From NCBI GenBank assembly GCA_032622095.1, contig CP136063.1, positions 80,765,980 through 80,829,979 of the forward strand: 64,000 nucleotides of DNA, in the 5' to 3' direction. The DNA is from Siphonodentalium dalli. Its lineage: Eukaryota; Mollusca; Scaphopoda; Gadilida; Siphonodentaliidae. The notes below the pieces were generated by a model. It was not told the DNA's origin. It searched no databases and saw nothing but the letters and a program-made list of their open reading frames with translations. Shown here in pieces: positions 33,901 to 43,044 of the stretch; positions within the stretch are counted from its first letter, which is position 1, and each line of letters begins with the position of its first letter. Made by a program: the position numbers and the translations under genes.

Positions 33901-34388
33901 ATCCTGTCTTTGCGGGCAGGATCATGGTAGCCAGGAAGATGGATTTCTGAATCCGGGATAGAATGATCGAGCCAGGATTCGGTTAATAGACATATGTCGT
34001 ACTCCCCATTTGATGTTTCGGCTGCAAGTATATCTACTTTATTTCTGATACTCTGTGTATTCAGTACAAGTACCGAGTGATTGTGTTGTTCGGTTGAGGG
34101 GCCTGGGTTAGTCTCCACGTCTCCTGCCAGGACCAAAAGGGCCTTTGCTAAAGATACCGCTAATACAGTTAGAAATGTCACGCATGTGAAGAGGAATACA
34201 ATTGTGTGTGACATCGCAAATTTAGTGTTCAACTTCGTCTTTTTATCATCGGAATTTGGAGAATTAGATAGTTTCTTGCCTGCCAAGATATGTTTGAGAG
34301 CGCAGAATTGTTCCATCGGGAAGAAAATGAAAACCAACAGTGTCAATGTTAAGGCAGTTATAAGATCCAGTCCACGTAAACGTAACAT
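30942..34388 (-). CDS. LINE polyprotein: 2A-like leader, AP endonuclease, reverse transcriptase
   Basis: From the first in-element ATG the protein has 1148 residues. Two hydrophobic stretches (about 9-24 and 60-88) lead to LAGDVETNPGP, a 2A-like ribosome-skipping motif at 90-97. The endonuclease follows: N110, TESW with E137, GGDFN (D244, N246), LDLL, and a final RYHCPV in which the usual SDH aspartate is Y311 while H312 is kept. The reverse transcriptase has D679 in FCDISKAFD, VPQGSVLGP from 736 and FADD at 765-768. A C-terminal CxC...HxxxxC (C1079, C1081, H1089, C1094) matches many CR1-like elements. The frame can be extended upstream to 34445, but that ATG lies in the flanking repeat. It is uninterrupted, so it could be expressed. 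There is no separate ORF1 in this copy. Confidence 0.92.
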   Translation of the reverse strand: MLRLRGLDLITALTLTLLVFIFFPMEQFCALKHILAGKKLSNSPNSDDKKTKLNTKFAMSHTIVFLFTCVTFLTVLAVSLAKALLVLAGDVETNPGPSTEQHNHSVLVLNTQSIRNKVDILAAETSNGEYDICLLTESWLDHSIPDSEIHLPGYHDPARKDRIDGRTGGGVCIYVRDTIPFKIRDELDSDEVENIWIEVTINTKRCLVGCFYRPPNSPASLWTKINDNISLARDSDLDVIIGGDFNENYVRNGNGKINGICSERGLTQLVTDKTHFTENSSSILDLLMTSNPDLIDSPCVLGNIFDNTIRYHCPVVAQIKLLKNKSATNLTRRIWNYNLADFDTMNEDFLSWNYDDNTPFELSAHADNLTAKIQKVCSDNIPNKIVLIRKGSPQWLTCNVRKLMRQRNRLHKIAKRKNTPQTWANFRSKRNETTSAIRKSKRDYDTKNENTLNSPSHDQSSWWKTLQKIVFATSDRSIPPLNTNGDFLISPTEKVNAFNSYFCKISSVDDVGKRLPVLEPDNSISTLSDIKITAPDIYKALKSLKISKSSGPDGISPRVLKSCASSLCEPLEFYFRTFTENSYYPHQWKRSHVTPIFKSGDSGLISNYRPISLLSCVSKVYEKCIYKYLWEFLDENKLLSFYQAGFMRNDSTVFQLTEIYDNICRSLDDGKEVRCIFCDISKAFDKVWHRGLLNKLTKIGIRGNLYNLMKSYLECRQQQVVIDGTRSELQNVTAGVPQGSVLGPLLFLIYINDITENIRCNIRLFADDTSLFLTIEDPTMAAKLINDDLETLMCWASEWLVKFNPLKTESLLISRKETPVYHPHLTMGTATIVEVDSHKHLGLTFDNMGSWGIHIRSMLDKAWSRVNLVRKHRYRLSRVTLEKIHYTFIRPILEYASPVWDNCPDYLSDDIEKVQYEMARIVTGATISTSNACLLSETGWELLSSRRRKHKLCQFFKMIRGTAPSILRNYVRPIQANNSRYNFRFEHIRLPSNINYDYYMDSFLPSAITEWNKLSETTKSSSTIEDFKKELNSDNIRPPAYFYHSKCRKSHILHTRLRLNCSHLSGDLTDNHVTISPFCLCGEFETTYHYLFECTFYQEPRRELYDSLPNVALSENTLMRGSRELSLRENKQIFNAVQTYIMRTKRFP
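34098..34121 (-). other. 2A-like ribosome-skipping motif
   Basis: Encodes DVETNPGP preceded by ALLVLAG, the D(V/I)ExNPG/P consensus with its helical leucine-rich lead-in. Skipping would release a leader of 96 residues (ATG at 34388) or 38 residues (ATG at 34214) from the enzyme part. Such motifs are known at the N-termini of CR1-like LINEs of sea urchins and other marine invertebrates. Confidence 0.88.
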
Positions 34389-34939
34389 GATATAAAACAA
34401 GCATGTTTTTGATTGTTTCACACATAGACGCCCATATACGCTCATATAGGCATGTTTCTGGACCTCGACCGATCCGATTCAAATTTGGTATAATGTAGGC
34501 CTACTTTGATCCCGGGAACAATATGGGTGGGTCCAATTTCACGTGCGACCATGTCCTTGACCATATTCGCTCATATAGGCATGTTTCCGGGCCGATCGAA
34601 CAATAGTTTGTCCAGGCGGAGACGATCACAAATAAATCCCTAAATAGCCCGGACGAAGAGGGGGCACACCGGCTATTGTTGTCTATTTTCGTAGACGTAT
34701 TTTACTCAACAAAAAACCAAAAATAAGACGTTAAAAGTTCGTTGACACCCATACAATGTTCTGATTACGCAGTTTATGAAGTTTATGTCGGGCATCCGCT
34801 TGCTGGATGCTGATTATCTAGGTTAAATTCTAGAATTCTAGAATATGCAGCTATTAAAGCATATACAACTTATAATACAAGCACGATAACCTTTCACTCA
34901 ATCATATTTTAGATTGACTAGGGATCTCTGATTTTTAAT

Positions 34940-35400
34940 AGAAGATATAAAAAAGCAAAGAATCCTACAGTTACAAATATTATTATATGGATGTTAAACC
35001 TTTGGTTACTAAATGCGCTGTAATGAGAATTGACTTGATTTAAACAATATTTATTAGCCCCAATATTACATTTATGATGAACAACATTTAGATGATGGAA
35101 ACATGAGTAGAATAGAAAAGGGGAAGAGGATTTAGCAGCAAGCAGATATGTGCTTTTGTTGAGCTATCTCCTCAGAGAATTGACTTGAATCTTATTAATT
35201 AATTTGTAGGAATGCTTAGCTATTAAGTTCAACAAGCAGTAACATATAAAAAAGAGAAAAGAATAATGCAGTTACAAATGTTATTATATGGATGTTAATT
35301 CTTTGGTGACTAAATGTGCTGTAATGAGCAGCGACTTGAATCCTAATGATTCATTTGTAGGAATGCTCAGCTATTAAATTCAACATGCAGTAACAGATTG
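34940..35400. repeat. Direct repeats of about 300-bp spacing
   Basis: CAGTTACAAATATTATTATA (34968) and CAGTTACAAATGTTATTATA (35269), each followed by TGGATGTTAA and CTGTAATGAG, with AGGAATGCTNAGCTATTAA also repeated. Function not recognised. Confidence 0.5.
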
Positions 35401-35409
35401 TTTGAATTA

Positions 35410-35930
35410 TTAGCTAAACATTCATACAAATGAACCATTAGAAATCAGTGTTATGGGTGTCTGAACCTGGCTATTATAAGGCACATTATTATTCCTAGCT
35501 GATAACATGTCAAGTGAGTAGGGACGTGGGCTGGAGGGTCTCCAATGTTGGGGCGTCCACCTTGGAATTTCCAACCACACCATCACCTTGAAACAGACCA
35601 AACTCATGCACAAGGCCTGGGCTTTGGTTTTTCCCAACTGCATGACACATTATAGCTCTAGATTGTATGCCATTCTGAAGTGAATTGATCAGTAGCCTTT
35701 GATTGGCCACCATGCAAACCGGGGTAGAAACTCAGGACACATGGGCCCAGTGAGAAAATGTGGATATCTGAACCTGAAAATAATCTAAACTGGCTTCAAG
35801 ATTTCCAAGTTTTGGAAGTTTCCAACCTGGCGCCCCACCCCCACAAGATTGGAAATGTTCCCAACAGATGGAGAGATAGAGATGACTTATTTTGCAAAAG
35901 AGCATACATTATTTAATACAAAGCATATTA
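35410..35930. other. No recognisable gene
   Basis: Overlapping minus-strand frames at 35422-35713 have no domain I recognise. Confidence 0.35.
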
Positions 35931-35935
35931 ATTAA

Positions 35936-36415
35936 AGGTACTCAATCCGAACAGAGGGTCCCCATCTCAACAGATTCCGACAACAACAATCCGATCAGAG
36001 GGTCCTATATTACTATTTCTTTGGCTTTGGGGGTAAAAAATATTTGATTCGAGTCGAGGAACCCATCAAACAAAGCTCAGAGTTATTAAATATTGATTTT
36101 TGAAATTTGTTAATTTCTCGAGATGAGTACTAATAATTGCCGTCAATTTTGAAACCTGCTCGAGATGATTACACCAAAACTCTATTCAAACAGACAAGGA
36201 TGGATAACTCTAAAATCAAGTGGTAATAATCACTCAATTTTGACTACGTACTGGGCCAGAAAGAATTCCCGATAATGAAAAATAATAGATTTCAAAAATC
36301 GATATCTAACAAATCTGAGCTTTGATGAGTGACTTCCTCGACTCGAATCAAATATTTTTGACCCCCGAAGCCATTGAAATAGTAATTGAGAGGAGTTTTA
36401 TCGGATTGAGTACCT
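35936..36415. mobile_element. Family C TTAA MITE
   Basis: TTAA/AGGTACTCAATCCG to GGATTGAGTACCT/TTAT (last base of the duplication mutated). Both halves carry TCGAGTCGAGGAACCCATC-type arms, so the element is largely palindromic. Confidence 0.75.
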
Positions 36416-36419
36416 TTAT

Positions 36420-37830
36420 CCATAGGGACCGCCCCAATTTCAATTATAGCCAATGAGCCGATAGCTCAAACCCGGAAGCTACTTGCGCCTGCCTAGTGAT
36501 ATTAATCGCACCACAAGCGGATGGTTAGATACCATAGTAAGCTATAGGGAAATTACGAACACGAGAGCAAATTATGTCTTTAAAAGCTACAATGGTGTTG
36601 AATTATGCATGGGGAACATGTCCGGTTGACGAACGATATTTATACAAATATCCCGGAGTGTTTTTAGTTCGGTTTCCTAAACCAGGACGTACTAAAGACA
36701 AGTGTTTACGCTGAATTAACAATGTCATCGACCACACTCGGCTCATTTAGTATTTAATTTGTTGACCAGCTGTGTCCATGAGTAATATATATGTTGTGTT
36801 ACTTTATTAAATTTTTTTATCACCTTCAGATAATGTTATAACTTGCCATAGGGGAAATGGGAAGTTAGCAAAACAAACCATAACACCTCAGCTAGGGTCT
36901 CGATTACAAAATACCAACAGCCCCTTAAATTTTCACACTTCCTGTACTGAGTGGGGTATGTTGTTTCACAATGCTTTGTCGGTATGATAAAGGTGATGAC
37001 AGGAAGTATGATAGTATTAATTTCACTGTGTGTTTGCGTAAATACTAATCACTGGTGATAAAATTGAACAATGCCAACAAATGGGTCATTAATGATACTT
37101 GAATAAACGTGTCAACTTATATTTACCCGCATCAAACTGCTATAGTATGTGGATCATGTACATTAATAACAGCTTGTATTTTCGTTTGTCGCGGGACATG
37201 CCATTGTTGAGGAACACTTGTGCAACTAAGGTGTTCCGGAGCAGATGAAATGTTGTGTAACTTCAAACCCTGAAGTGATTTTATTAATCCAATAACATGA
37301 GAGCACCTTCCAACTAACCTAAAATAAACGAGACATAGATATTCACTATAATATTTTGTACGAACAAAATAAATAAGGATAACTTTTACCGATAATCGGA
37401 GGACATGTTCATGTGAGTATTAATTCTATACTTTTCGGAAATACTTGCACGTGCACTAATATCATTCACAAAAATCATCAATGCATGTTAAATTTGTCTA
37501 TTGCCATGTTCATTGACTATATTTACACATGTAGCGTACATGTATGGGACACTGGGCGGACCAAATCATTCGAAGATACTGAGAGCACCAATTTAACACG
37601 AATATTATTCATTTTATTTAGAAAAAACAACAAAACAAACATGGCAACGATTAACATGATTTTGTCAAGTGAAACTAGATGGCGTGTGAATGATTAGAAA
37701 TAATATTACATGTATAGTAGATGAAATATGACAGGTCAAGTTGATTTGGAGATTATGTTGCCTATTTTCGTCATAACCGAAATTACGAGGATATATTCCA
37801 TATATCTAAAATTCAGAAATAAAAAAGAAA
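36420..37830. other. No recognisable gene
   Basis: AT-rich. No downstream exon for the SWIM-type fragment at 37839 could be found here by eye. Confidence 0.35.
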
Positions 37831-37838
37831 AAACTTAC

Positions 37839-38142
37839 CCGGCTTTAAAGCAGGAGCACATCGATTCGATAATTGTCTTTGTGATGACGCAGATTTCTAT
37901 ATGTATCGGTGTGGTGGTTGTGACTTTGCCATCGACCTATAACACTTCGAGTCAACCCTGATGCATTGGTTAACTTCACTCGTTCTAATGTCATGAATAT
38001 ATCCCTGGGTATAATAATTAAGCCCCTTTTCTTGTGCCATTTTTGATAATTTATCAATGTCGGGTAAATAACAAACGTTGATATCGTCTGGAACATTTAA
38101 AAGCGAACTTGAAACACAAGATCCGTTCTCATCGGAAGCCAT
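37839..38142 (-). pseudogene. First exon of a SWIM-type zinc-finger protein, frameshifted
   Basis: From the ATG at 38142 the minus strand encodes VCYLPDIDKLSKMAQEKG, then GYIHDI and KCYRSMAKSQPPH. This is the start pattern of a family of uncharacterised SWIM-domain proteins common in invertebrates. The frame stops at TAG 37897-37899. In another frame the same exon continues IESMCSCFKAG, the CxC part of a SWIM finger, up to a consensus donor GTAAGT (minus strand, complement of 37833-37838). One single-base shift near 37900 therefore separates the halves: either a pseudogene or an assembly error. The rest of the finger (CxH) would be in a later exon not found here. Family assignment is from memory of the motif pattern. 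Confidence 0.5.
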
Positions 38143-38446
38143 TTCAGCACTGAGATATAGCGAAATCCAAATGGCTTGTGGTGCGTAGTAACAGTAACCA
38201 TGCAGTATACTGGTGGGCGGTCCCTATGGATAGGTCCATTAGGCACCCCCCCCCCAAGTCCCCCCAGTACCCCAATCACGCCATAACCTATCAATGATTC
38301 AGTTGAACGTGATTTCATAAGTTATATTCATGTCTGGGCGACAAACATGTGTAAATGTCCCTCAGGCGGACTTCAGAGGAGGAAATATGATGGCGCTGGC
38401 ATTGAAATATTGTCACACCTGGATCTTTCAATAATGCCCAGATTAA

Positions 38447-38884
38447 AGGTACTCAATCCGATTCGATGGTCCCCATAACATCAGATTCCAACAACAACAA
38501 ACATTTTTTTTTAAATGCCGCTTCGGTTATCAGAATCGATTAATTGCCCAAAAATAATGCTAGCCAGTCAACTATAGTCTAAAATTGCCCAAAACCTGTT
38601 ATTTATCAACGTTTGGTTCAACGAAATTTTGCCGGTTGTCAAATATCTGACACAAAAAAGCCACCGGATTTTAGAGTTATCGATCTTCGTCCGCTATCTG
38701 GTCAGATAAGTACTTCTCGTCGACAGTTTACTGGGCCACTCATAATTAAAATAATATATTTCAAATATCGAAATCTGATCACTCCTAGCTTTGATGGGTG
38801 GGTTCCTCGACTCGAATCAAATATTTTTTACCCTCGAAGCCAAGGAAATAGTAATTTGCGAGCGTTAATTCGGATTGAGTACCT
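38447..38884 (+). mobile_element. Family C TTAA MITE
   Basis: Complete copy with TTAA on both sides, AGGTACTCAATCCG and CGGATTGAGTACCT. The best local reference for the family. Confidence 0.8.
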
Positions 38885-38889
38885 TTAAG

Positions 38890-39310
38890 TAAATGAATAT
38901 ATCATATTCTCCCGAGAGTAGATTTATATTACCATTGGTCATTTATATAGGCGGGCATGATTATGATATACTATACTCATCGGGACTTTCAATATTGTAT
39001 TTCTGCCTATTATAATGTCACTTAATCTCCCGTATTAGGTATGTATTGTGTTATTTCTTAATATACCTGTTCTATTATGCAAATTGCATCAGCTACAGTC
39101 ATTATTTGGTTTAAAATGTCAGATACACAAGACGATTTTCGGACCAAAGTGCAGAAATCGTTCGAATAAATCTCATGTACAGAACCGTCACAGCCATGAT
39201 TGGTTTGAAATAGAACCGTAACACGCACCCGTGTTGATTACGAGGTCACAGCTCCCAATGATCAACCCTCATCGGGATACTTTCTCAGCTATTTTACAAA
39301 AGAATAACAC
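38890..39310. other. No recognisable gene
   Basis: Left flank of the MULE. ACAGAACCGTCACAGCCATG near 39180 resembles the repeats at 24314 and 43045. Confidence 0.35.
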
Positions 39311-39604
39311 GAAGACAAACACTGACTATAAATTATACGGTCCCACTAAATACCAAGCAATACCAAGCAATACCAAGCAATACCAAGCAGTAGACAAATA
39401 ATGAAAGTATAAGGTCGTAGTAGGTCATATAAGGTTATATGGACATGTTAATGGTTGTTTTAGTGAATATTATATGTATATTCTATCTATAAACCGCTAA
39501 CAACTAATCCGACCGATATTAGCGTTTGATAATTGCTGCTTGGTATATAGCGTAAATACCAAGCAGTAAGTCGACTGGCTGTAAAATCCAATTAGACACA
39601 ATAT
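39311..39604. repeat. MULE terminal inverted repeat, left
   Basis: Pairs with 42560-42844. It has four copies of TACCAAGCAA at 39351-39390 and another CCAAGCAGTAA near 39559. Confidence 0.8.
39351..39390. repeat. Four tandem decamers TACCAAGCAA
   Basis: The last copy ends in G. The mirror array is at 42765-42804. A likely transposase-binding array by position. Confidence 0.85.
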
Positions 39605-39909
39605 CTCGTAAACACTAACTCCCATCAGCTTTTATCCGGGCTTTGGACCGGCAGACATGGTCTGGCAGCTTTAAAGTTTGTTTGTGTCTAGAGCCTAGAC
39701 ATTGCACTTTTGTTGAGTGCTCATTTGTTTTTTATATGACACAACGTGCCCCTATGGTTTTGGTTTATAGTGCTTGTGATTTAGTTTTCACTCATGTTAG
39801 CACTCGAGCTCTTATCAGACGAGACTCGGCACAATTACCCCATTGAAGGGGAGTGTGTGTCTTTTGGCTAAGTACGTACGGTACTAATAGCATGTTATGT
39901 ACAGTGTAC

Positions 39910-41187
39910 TTATGCCACTTTCTGGCGTTTGTTTGATATTGTTCTTGTTTTTGAGGTTTTAACTCTCTTTTTCTGGCCTGGTTTTTTGGCTATTGCGGCT
40001 GTCTTGGGTATAGTCAACCGTCCGTCCGTCGAAGTTTGTATTGATGAACTGTCAAAAACGAAGTTTAACAGTCGGCGCAAACGTCGGTCACGTTGGTCTG
40101 TTGTTAAATTTACCCAAGTCTCATGGCGAACACAAAGTGACTTTGCAGTGGGTGCAAGCATGAAGCTGCCAGCACCATACAAAGCACTTCTAACATCTCT
40201 GTGCTGGTCCATCACTATGTCTTGTAGTCTGTCAGTCAAGTCTGGTAACTTTAATACTTTCCATTCGTTCTCTAATTTTATTATGTTATTGAGACTCTCA
40301 CAGTTGTTATTTGTCCAATGTTTAGGTATGACTGTCTTGCATTTTTGTCTTGGTTCAAATACCTTTGTTTTCAATTTTGGCAACAAAGTTTCGGTCAAAT
40401 ACTTAATTTTATACACGTCCGAGATGTCATTTTGTTGTTCGGTGTAATCGTCGCTGTCGTCAATCGTCAATAAACCGTTGTCTTTGGAAAATAGTCTTGT
40501 CATTACTTCATTAACTCGCTCTTTGCTTTCTTTTTTGCACATTTTAAACATAGCATTTTTTTTTAAATGAAGTGTGCATAAAGTATGTGTGGCAAATGGA
40601 AAACAGCCGTTGATCGCTTTGATCAACGCACCTTCGTCGTCAGTTCCAAAAACAATTAAATTTTGTGGTATATCACACAATTTGCTGCTGATGTAAGACA
40701 TAAATCTATGGTATGTCTGACCGGAACCGTCCCAGTGTAAGTATACCGGCCCTAAGAGAATCGGGCATGTGGTAGTTCCAACTCTATATAAGTTAATATT
40801 TTTGAAACATGTAGTTGTGACATAACAAGCACCCAAATTGAATGTTCTGTCAATGCCAATTATACATCCATTTAGTATAGCTGATTTCATTAAAGTAAGC
40901 TGGTCATCCGTGTGACAAATTATACTTGGAGGTTTACTTGGATCAGTTGAAATAACTTCTTTGATATACTTACTGTCTATCATTTTGTTTAACATCGCAA
41001 TGACGTCATCTGCTGTGTTACGGCGATATTCGTCATCAGGTCGCATTTGCTTCCTGTTATTATAACCCATGTTTTCGATTCTTTTAATGTTGACATTTTC
41101 ATCGGGACATTCCTTGGATAGCTGTCTCTTGATCTGACGCGGCTTATGGCCTTGAGACAGTCCCTCCTCAATGATCGAATGTTTCAT
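39910..41187 (-). CDS. MULE transposase
   Basis: 425 residues from the first ATG; the frame itself is open from about 41244. Numbering from 41205, the DDE core is D119 in GIDRTFNLG, D189/D190 in FGTDDEGAL and E303 in NNNCESLNN, with CTLH (C210, H213) between the second D and the E, as in MULE and hAT enzymes. The C-terminus is basic (KKPGQKKRVK), a probable nuclear signal. It catalyses cut-and-paste transposition. It overlaps the upstream PHD-OTU frame and probably was, or is, the C-terminal part of one polyprotein. No N-terminal FLYWCH or other DNA-binding domain is obvious; the upstream PHD finger may have taken that role. Confidence 0.88.
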   Translation of the reverse strand: MKHSIIEEGLSQGHKPRQIKRQLSKECPDENVNIKRIENMGYNNRKQMRPDDEYRRNTADDVIAMLNKMIDSKYIKEVISTDPSKPPSIICHTDDQLTLMKSAILNGCIIGIDRTFNLGACYVTTTCFKNINLYRVGTTTCPILLGPVYLHWDGSGQTYHRFMSYISSKLCDIPQNLIVFGTDDEGALIKAINGCFPFATHTLCTLHLKKNAMFKMCKKESKERVNEVMTRLFSKDNGLLTIDDSDDYTEQQNDISDVYKIKYLTETLLPKLKTKVFEPRQKCKTVIPKHWTNNNCESLNNIIKLENEWKVLKLPDLTDRLQDIVMDQHRDVRSALYGAGSFMLAPTAKSLCVRHETWVNLTTDQRDRRLRRLLNFVFDSSSIQTSTDGRLTIPKTAAIAKKPGQKKRVKTSKTRTISNKRQKVA

Positions 41188-42298
41188 CAATTGAGTCAGA
41201 ATCACTGGCCATGGTGGTGGACTGTTTGTCTGTGTTCTGTGCAGTCACTAATCCATGAGCAGTGTCGTTCAGAAACTCAGAATGTGAATTATCATCCTCC
41301 GATTCACTGGACATGGTGATGTTAGGAACAGTCACACCTTTCACCACTGACGCATAACTGAGTGTTGGTGACACCAATGGAGATACCAGTGTAGGCTCAT
41401 CCTCTGAATCCGTCAGAACGTTAACTACCTCGGGAATAGACATCGAAGGTAGCAAAGGCACAAAGTGATTCGGAATCCAATGGGCCTTAGTTGGGACACT
41501 ACCTGCCCACAGAACGGAAACTGGATCTAAACGTTTGGAACCATTCCTGGGATTGAACACTGTGTTTAGAATACCGATGCACTCATCCCCCGGACCATTC
41601 TTTGTCGGGTAAACGGACTTGACTGGTCGTCCTATCACTGTAGCCAGCCCATGCATAGTCCATGCCGACGAATATGCACTATGACCTGTACCACCATCGG
41701 CACACGCCAGGATGTCGTCACCAAGAGTTGGACTGATGTCGGGAATTTTTGAACTTTTGTGGAATTTCCCGTAAAACAACCTATTCGTCGACATTTCTAT
41801 ACAAGTTCTAACTCTAAGTTCCGTGGAATGTGTCTCGTCACCAAACAGACACACTGACACTGCGTTGAATAAACAACTACCGTTGTCTTTCACACTTATC
41901 GGGATTGAGTCCGACCAATCCGATCCAAGAAGTTTGGATGCCTGCGTATCCCGAGAATACCTTCTCATCGGGTGGTACTGGTGGACTTCTTTCACCCGAA
42001 CTGGCTTCTCCACCCTCATGAAAATATCTTCCCTTAAAGCATATTCTACTACACTACCAGTTGTCCTTCCGGCCATCAATCTGAGATGGGATTCATCCCA
42101 ATCGATGTGACCGGACCTCGATATGCACTGGACACACAAATAGCCCAAGGAAGATTTTCCGAAAAAATTGAATTCCTTACTTTTTAAATTCTCACACGGA
42201 AGGTGGAACCACTTGTCGCAAAGATCGCAGGCGATGCTTTTTATCTCGTGACATTCGTCACCACAAACTCCACACGGGTAACACAGTTTTGAAGACAT
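41168..42298 (-). CDS. PHD finger plus OTU protease-like protein of the MULE
   Basis: 376 residues. An N-terminal PHD finger has Cys4-His-Cys3 spacing: C9, C12, C24, C27, H32, C35, C55, C58 with the usual KWFH. An OTU-type cysteine protease domain spans about 134-281: DNGSCLFNAV with D138 and C142, and WIPNHFVPL with H278. PHD fingers bind histone tails and OTU enzymes remove ubiquitin. The catalytic triad looks complete, so activity is plausible. An acidic serine-rich tail follows and ends at 41168, in a frame one base off from the transposase. Start ATG at 42296-42298, 250 bp inside the right terminus. Confidence 0.85.
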   Translation of the reverse strand: MSSKLCYPCGVCGDECHEIKSIACDLCDKWFHLPCENLKSKEFNFFGKSSLGYLCVQCISRSGHIDWDESHLRLMAGRTTGSVVEYALREDIFMRVEKPVRVKEVHQYHPMRRYSRDTQASKLLGSDWSDSIPISVKDNGSCLFNAVSVCLFGDETHSTELRVRTCIEMSTNRLFYGKFHKSSKIPDISPTLGDDILACADGGTGHSAYSSAWTMHGLATVIGRPVKSVYPTKNGPGDECIGILNTVFNPRNGSKRLDPVSVLWAGSVPTKAHWIPNHFVPLLPSMSIPEVVNVLTDSEDEPTLVSPLVSPTLSYASVVKGVTVPNITMSSESEDDNSHSEFLNDTAHGLVTAQNTDKQSTTMASDSDSIDETFDH

Positions 42299-42559
42299 AC
42301 TGAACGTTTGAATATAATCGAATCGATGATAAGACTGAGGAAACTAGATCTCGTACTCCATTTATATATTTTTTTGACACTCATTACTACTCTAATGTGT
42401 CGTTTCATTAACCACTGCTTACTGTAATACCACAGGGAAACCAACTAATATCCCGTAAATACCACAGCGAAAGCCGACGACTCAGGTGTCTTATAATTAT
42501 AAACTGCTTACTTTAATAACACAGCGAAGCCATCAGGCATCACACAATGGAGTAGAGCG

Positions 42560-42844
42560 ACATTGTGATTAATTGGATTTTATCACTGGCGCTGTATATA
42601 CGCTATATACCAAGCACTAATTTACCAAGCAGTAATTACTGGCCGCTACCGTTTTGGCGTTTAATAAGTCGAAAATAGATAAAAATATTAACTAAAACAA
42701 CCATTAACATGTCCATATAACCTTATATGACCTTCTACAACCTTTTAATTTCCTTATTTGTTTACTGCTTGGTATTGCTTGGTATTGCTTGGTATTGCTT
42801 GGTATATAGTGGGACCGTATAATTTATAGTCAGTGTTTGTCTTC
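42560..42844. repeat. MULE terminal inverted repeat, right
   Basis: Inverse of 39311-39604; presumably carries the transposon promoter since both frames read away from it. Confidence 0.8.
42765..42804. repeat. Tandem decamers, mirror array
   Basis: Four copies of the complement (TTGCTTGGTA), matching the left array in number and position. Confidence 0.85.
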
Positions 42845-43044
42845 AGAATGCGTTTCATATTTTATACACCACGAAAAACAAAGAATTGCGTCCACGTGGC
42901 TTGATTTTCAGTGATAACATGTTGATATTTACGCGTTAACTCGCTAATACCGAGTTAATTGTGGTCTAGAGTTCAGGTTTCGATAACACGGTACTTTCAT
43001 TCAGGAAAGTATAATATATTCAAGATATCTATAATTATGAGTGA

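Larger units (their letters stand above)
30315..34428 (-). mobile_element. CR1/L2-type non-LTR retrotransposon, nearly full length
   Basis: Flanked by CGCCCATATA at 30305-30314 and 34429-34438. The neighbouring repeat unit at 30166-30180 (CGCTCAAATACGCTCATA) shows the equivalent unoccupied sequence, so this is a genuine 10-bp target duplication. The minus-strand element has about 40 nt of 5' leader, one long ORF and a 627-nt 3' region. The 3' region carries a GA-rich run (30592-30625), short TGTGTATTATG repeats and AATAAA near its end, without a poly-A tail. Apparently intact and probably young. Confidence 0.9.
30000..34676 (+). mobile_element. Helitron-like element H3, split by a LINE
   Basis: Starts A/TCTATTATATGTTTTGGAA like H1 and H2. 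It contains tandem GACCGATCC...GACCTTGACC units (30060-30314 and 34429-34580). It ends in AGCCCGGACGAAGAGGGGG, a hairpin position equivalent to H2, then GGCTAT. The terminal CTAT departs from CTRR, so the end is either mutated or slightly misplaced. The LINE at 30315-34428 divides it. Confidence 0.5.
39311..42844 (-). mobile_element. Mutator-like DNA transposon (MULE) with PHD and OTU domains
   Basis: A 3534-bp element bounded by inverted termini of about 290 bp beginning GAAGACAAACACTGACTATA. It contains two overlapping minus-strand frames for PHD-OTU and a MULE transposase. Flanking decamers are AGAATAACAC and AGAATGCGTT; only AGAAT is shared, so an intact 8-10-bp target duplication is not visible. 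The termini are diverged but alignable throughout, and the coding frames are open apart from one shift, suggesting a fairly recent copy. Confidence 0.85.

Noticed and set aside
34389-34445. Start of the LINE protein at 34445
   Set aside because: That ATG and the following codons up to 34429 lie in the flanking target duplication and Helitron repeat; the first ATG inside the element is 34388.
39929-40447. 172-codon plus-strand frame
   Set aside because: It is antisense to the MULE transposase and has no domain of its own.
41188-41205. Transposase start at 41205
   Set aside because: The codon is GTG, not ATG; in a eukaryote the first usable start in this frame is 41187, or the frame is entered from PHD-OTU.
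39301-42854. 9-10-bp target duplication for the MULE
   Set aside because: Only AGAAT matches between AGAATAACAC and AGAATGCGTT; too weak to call.
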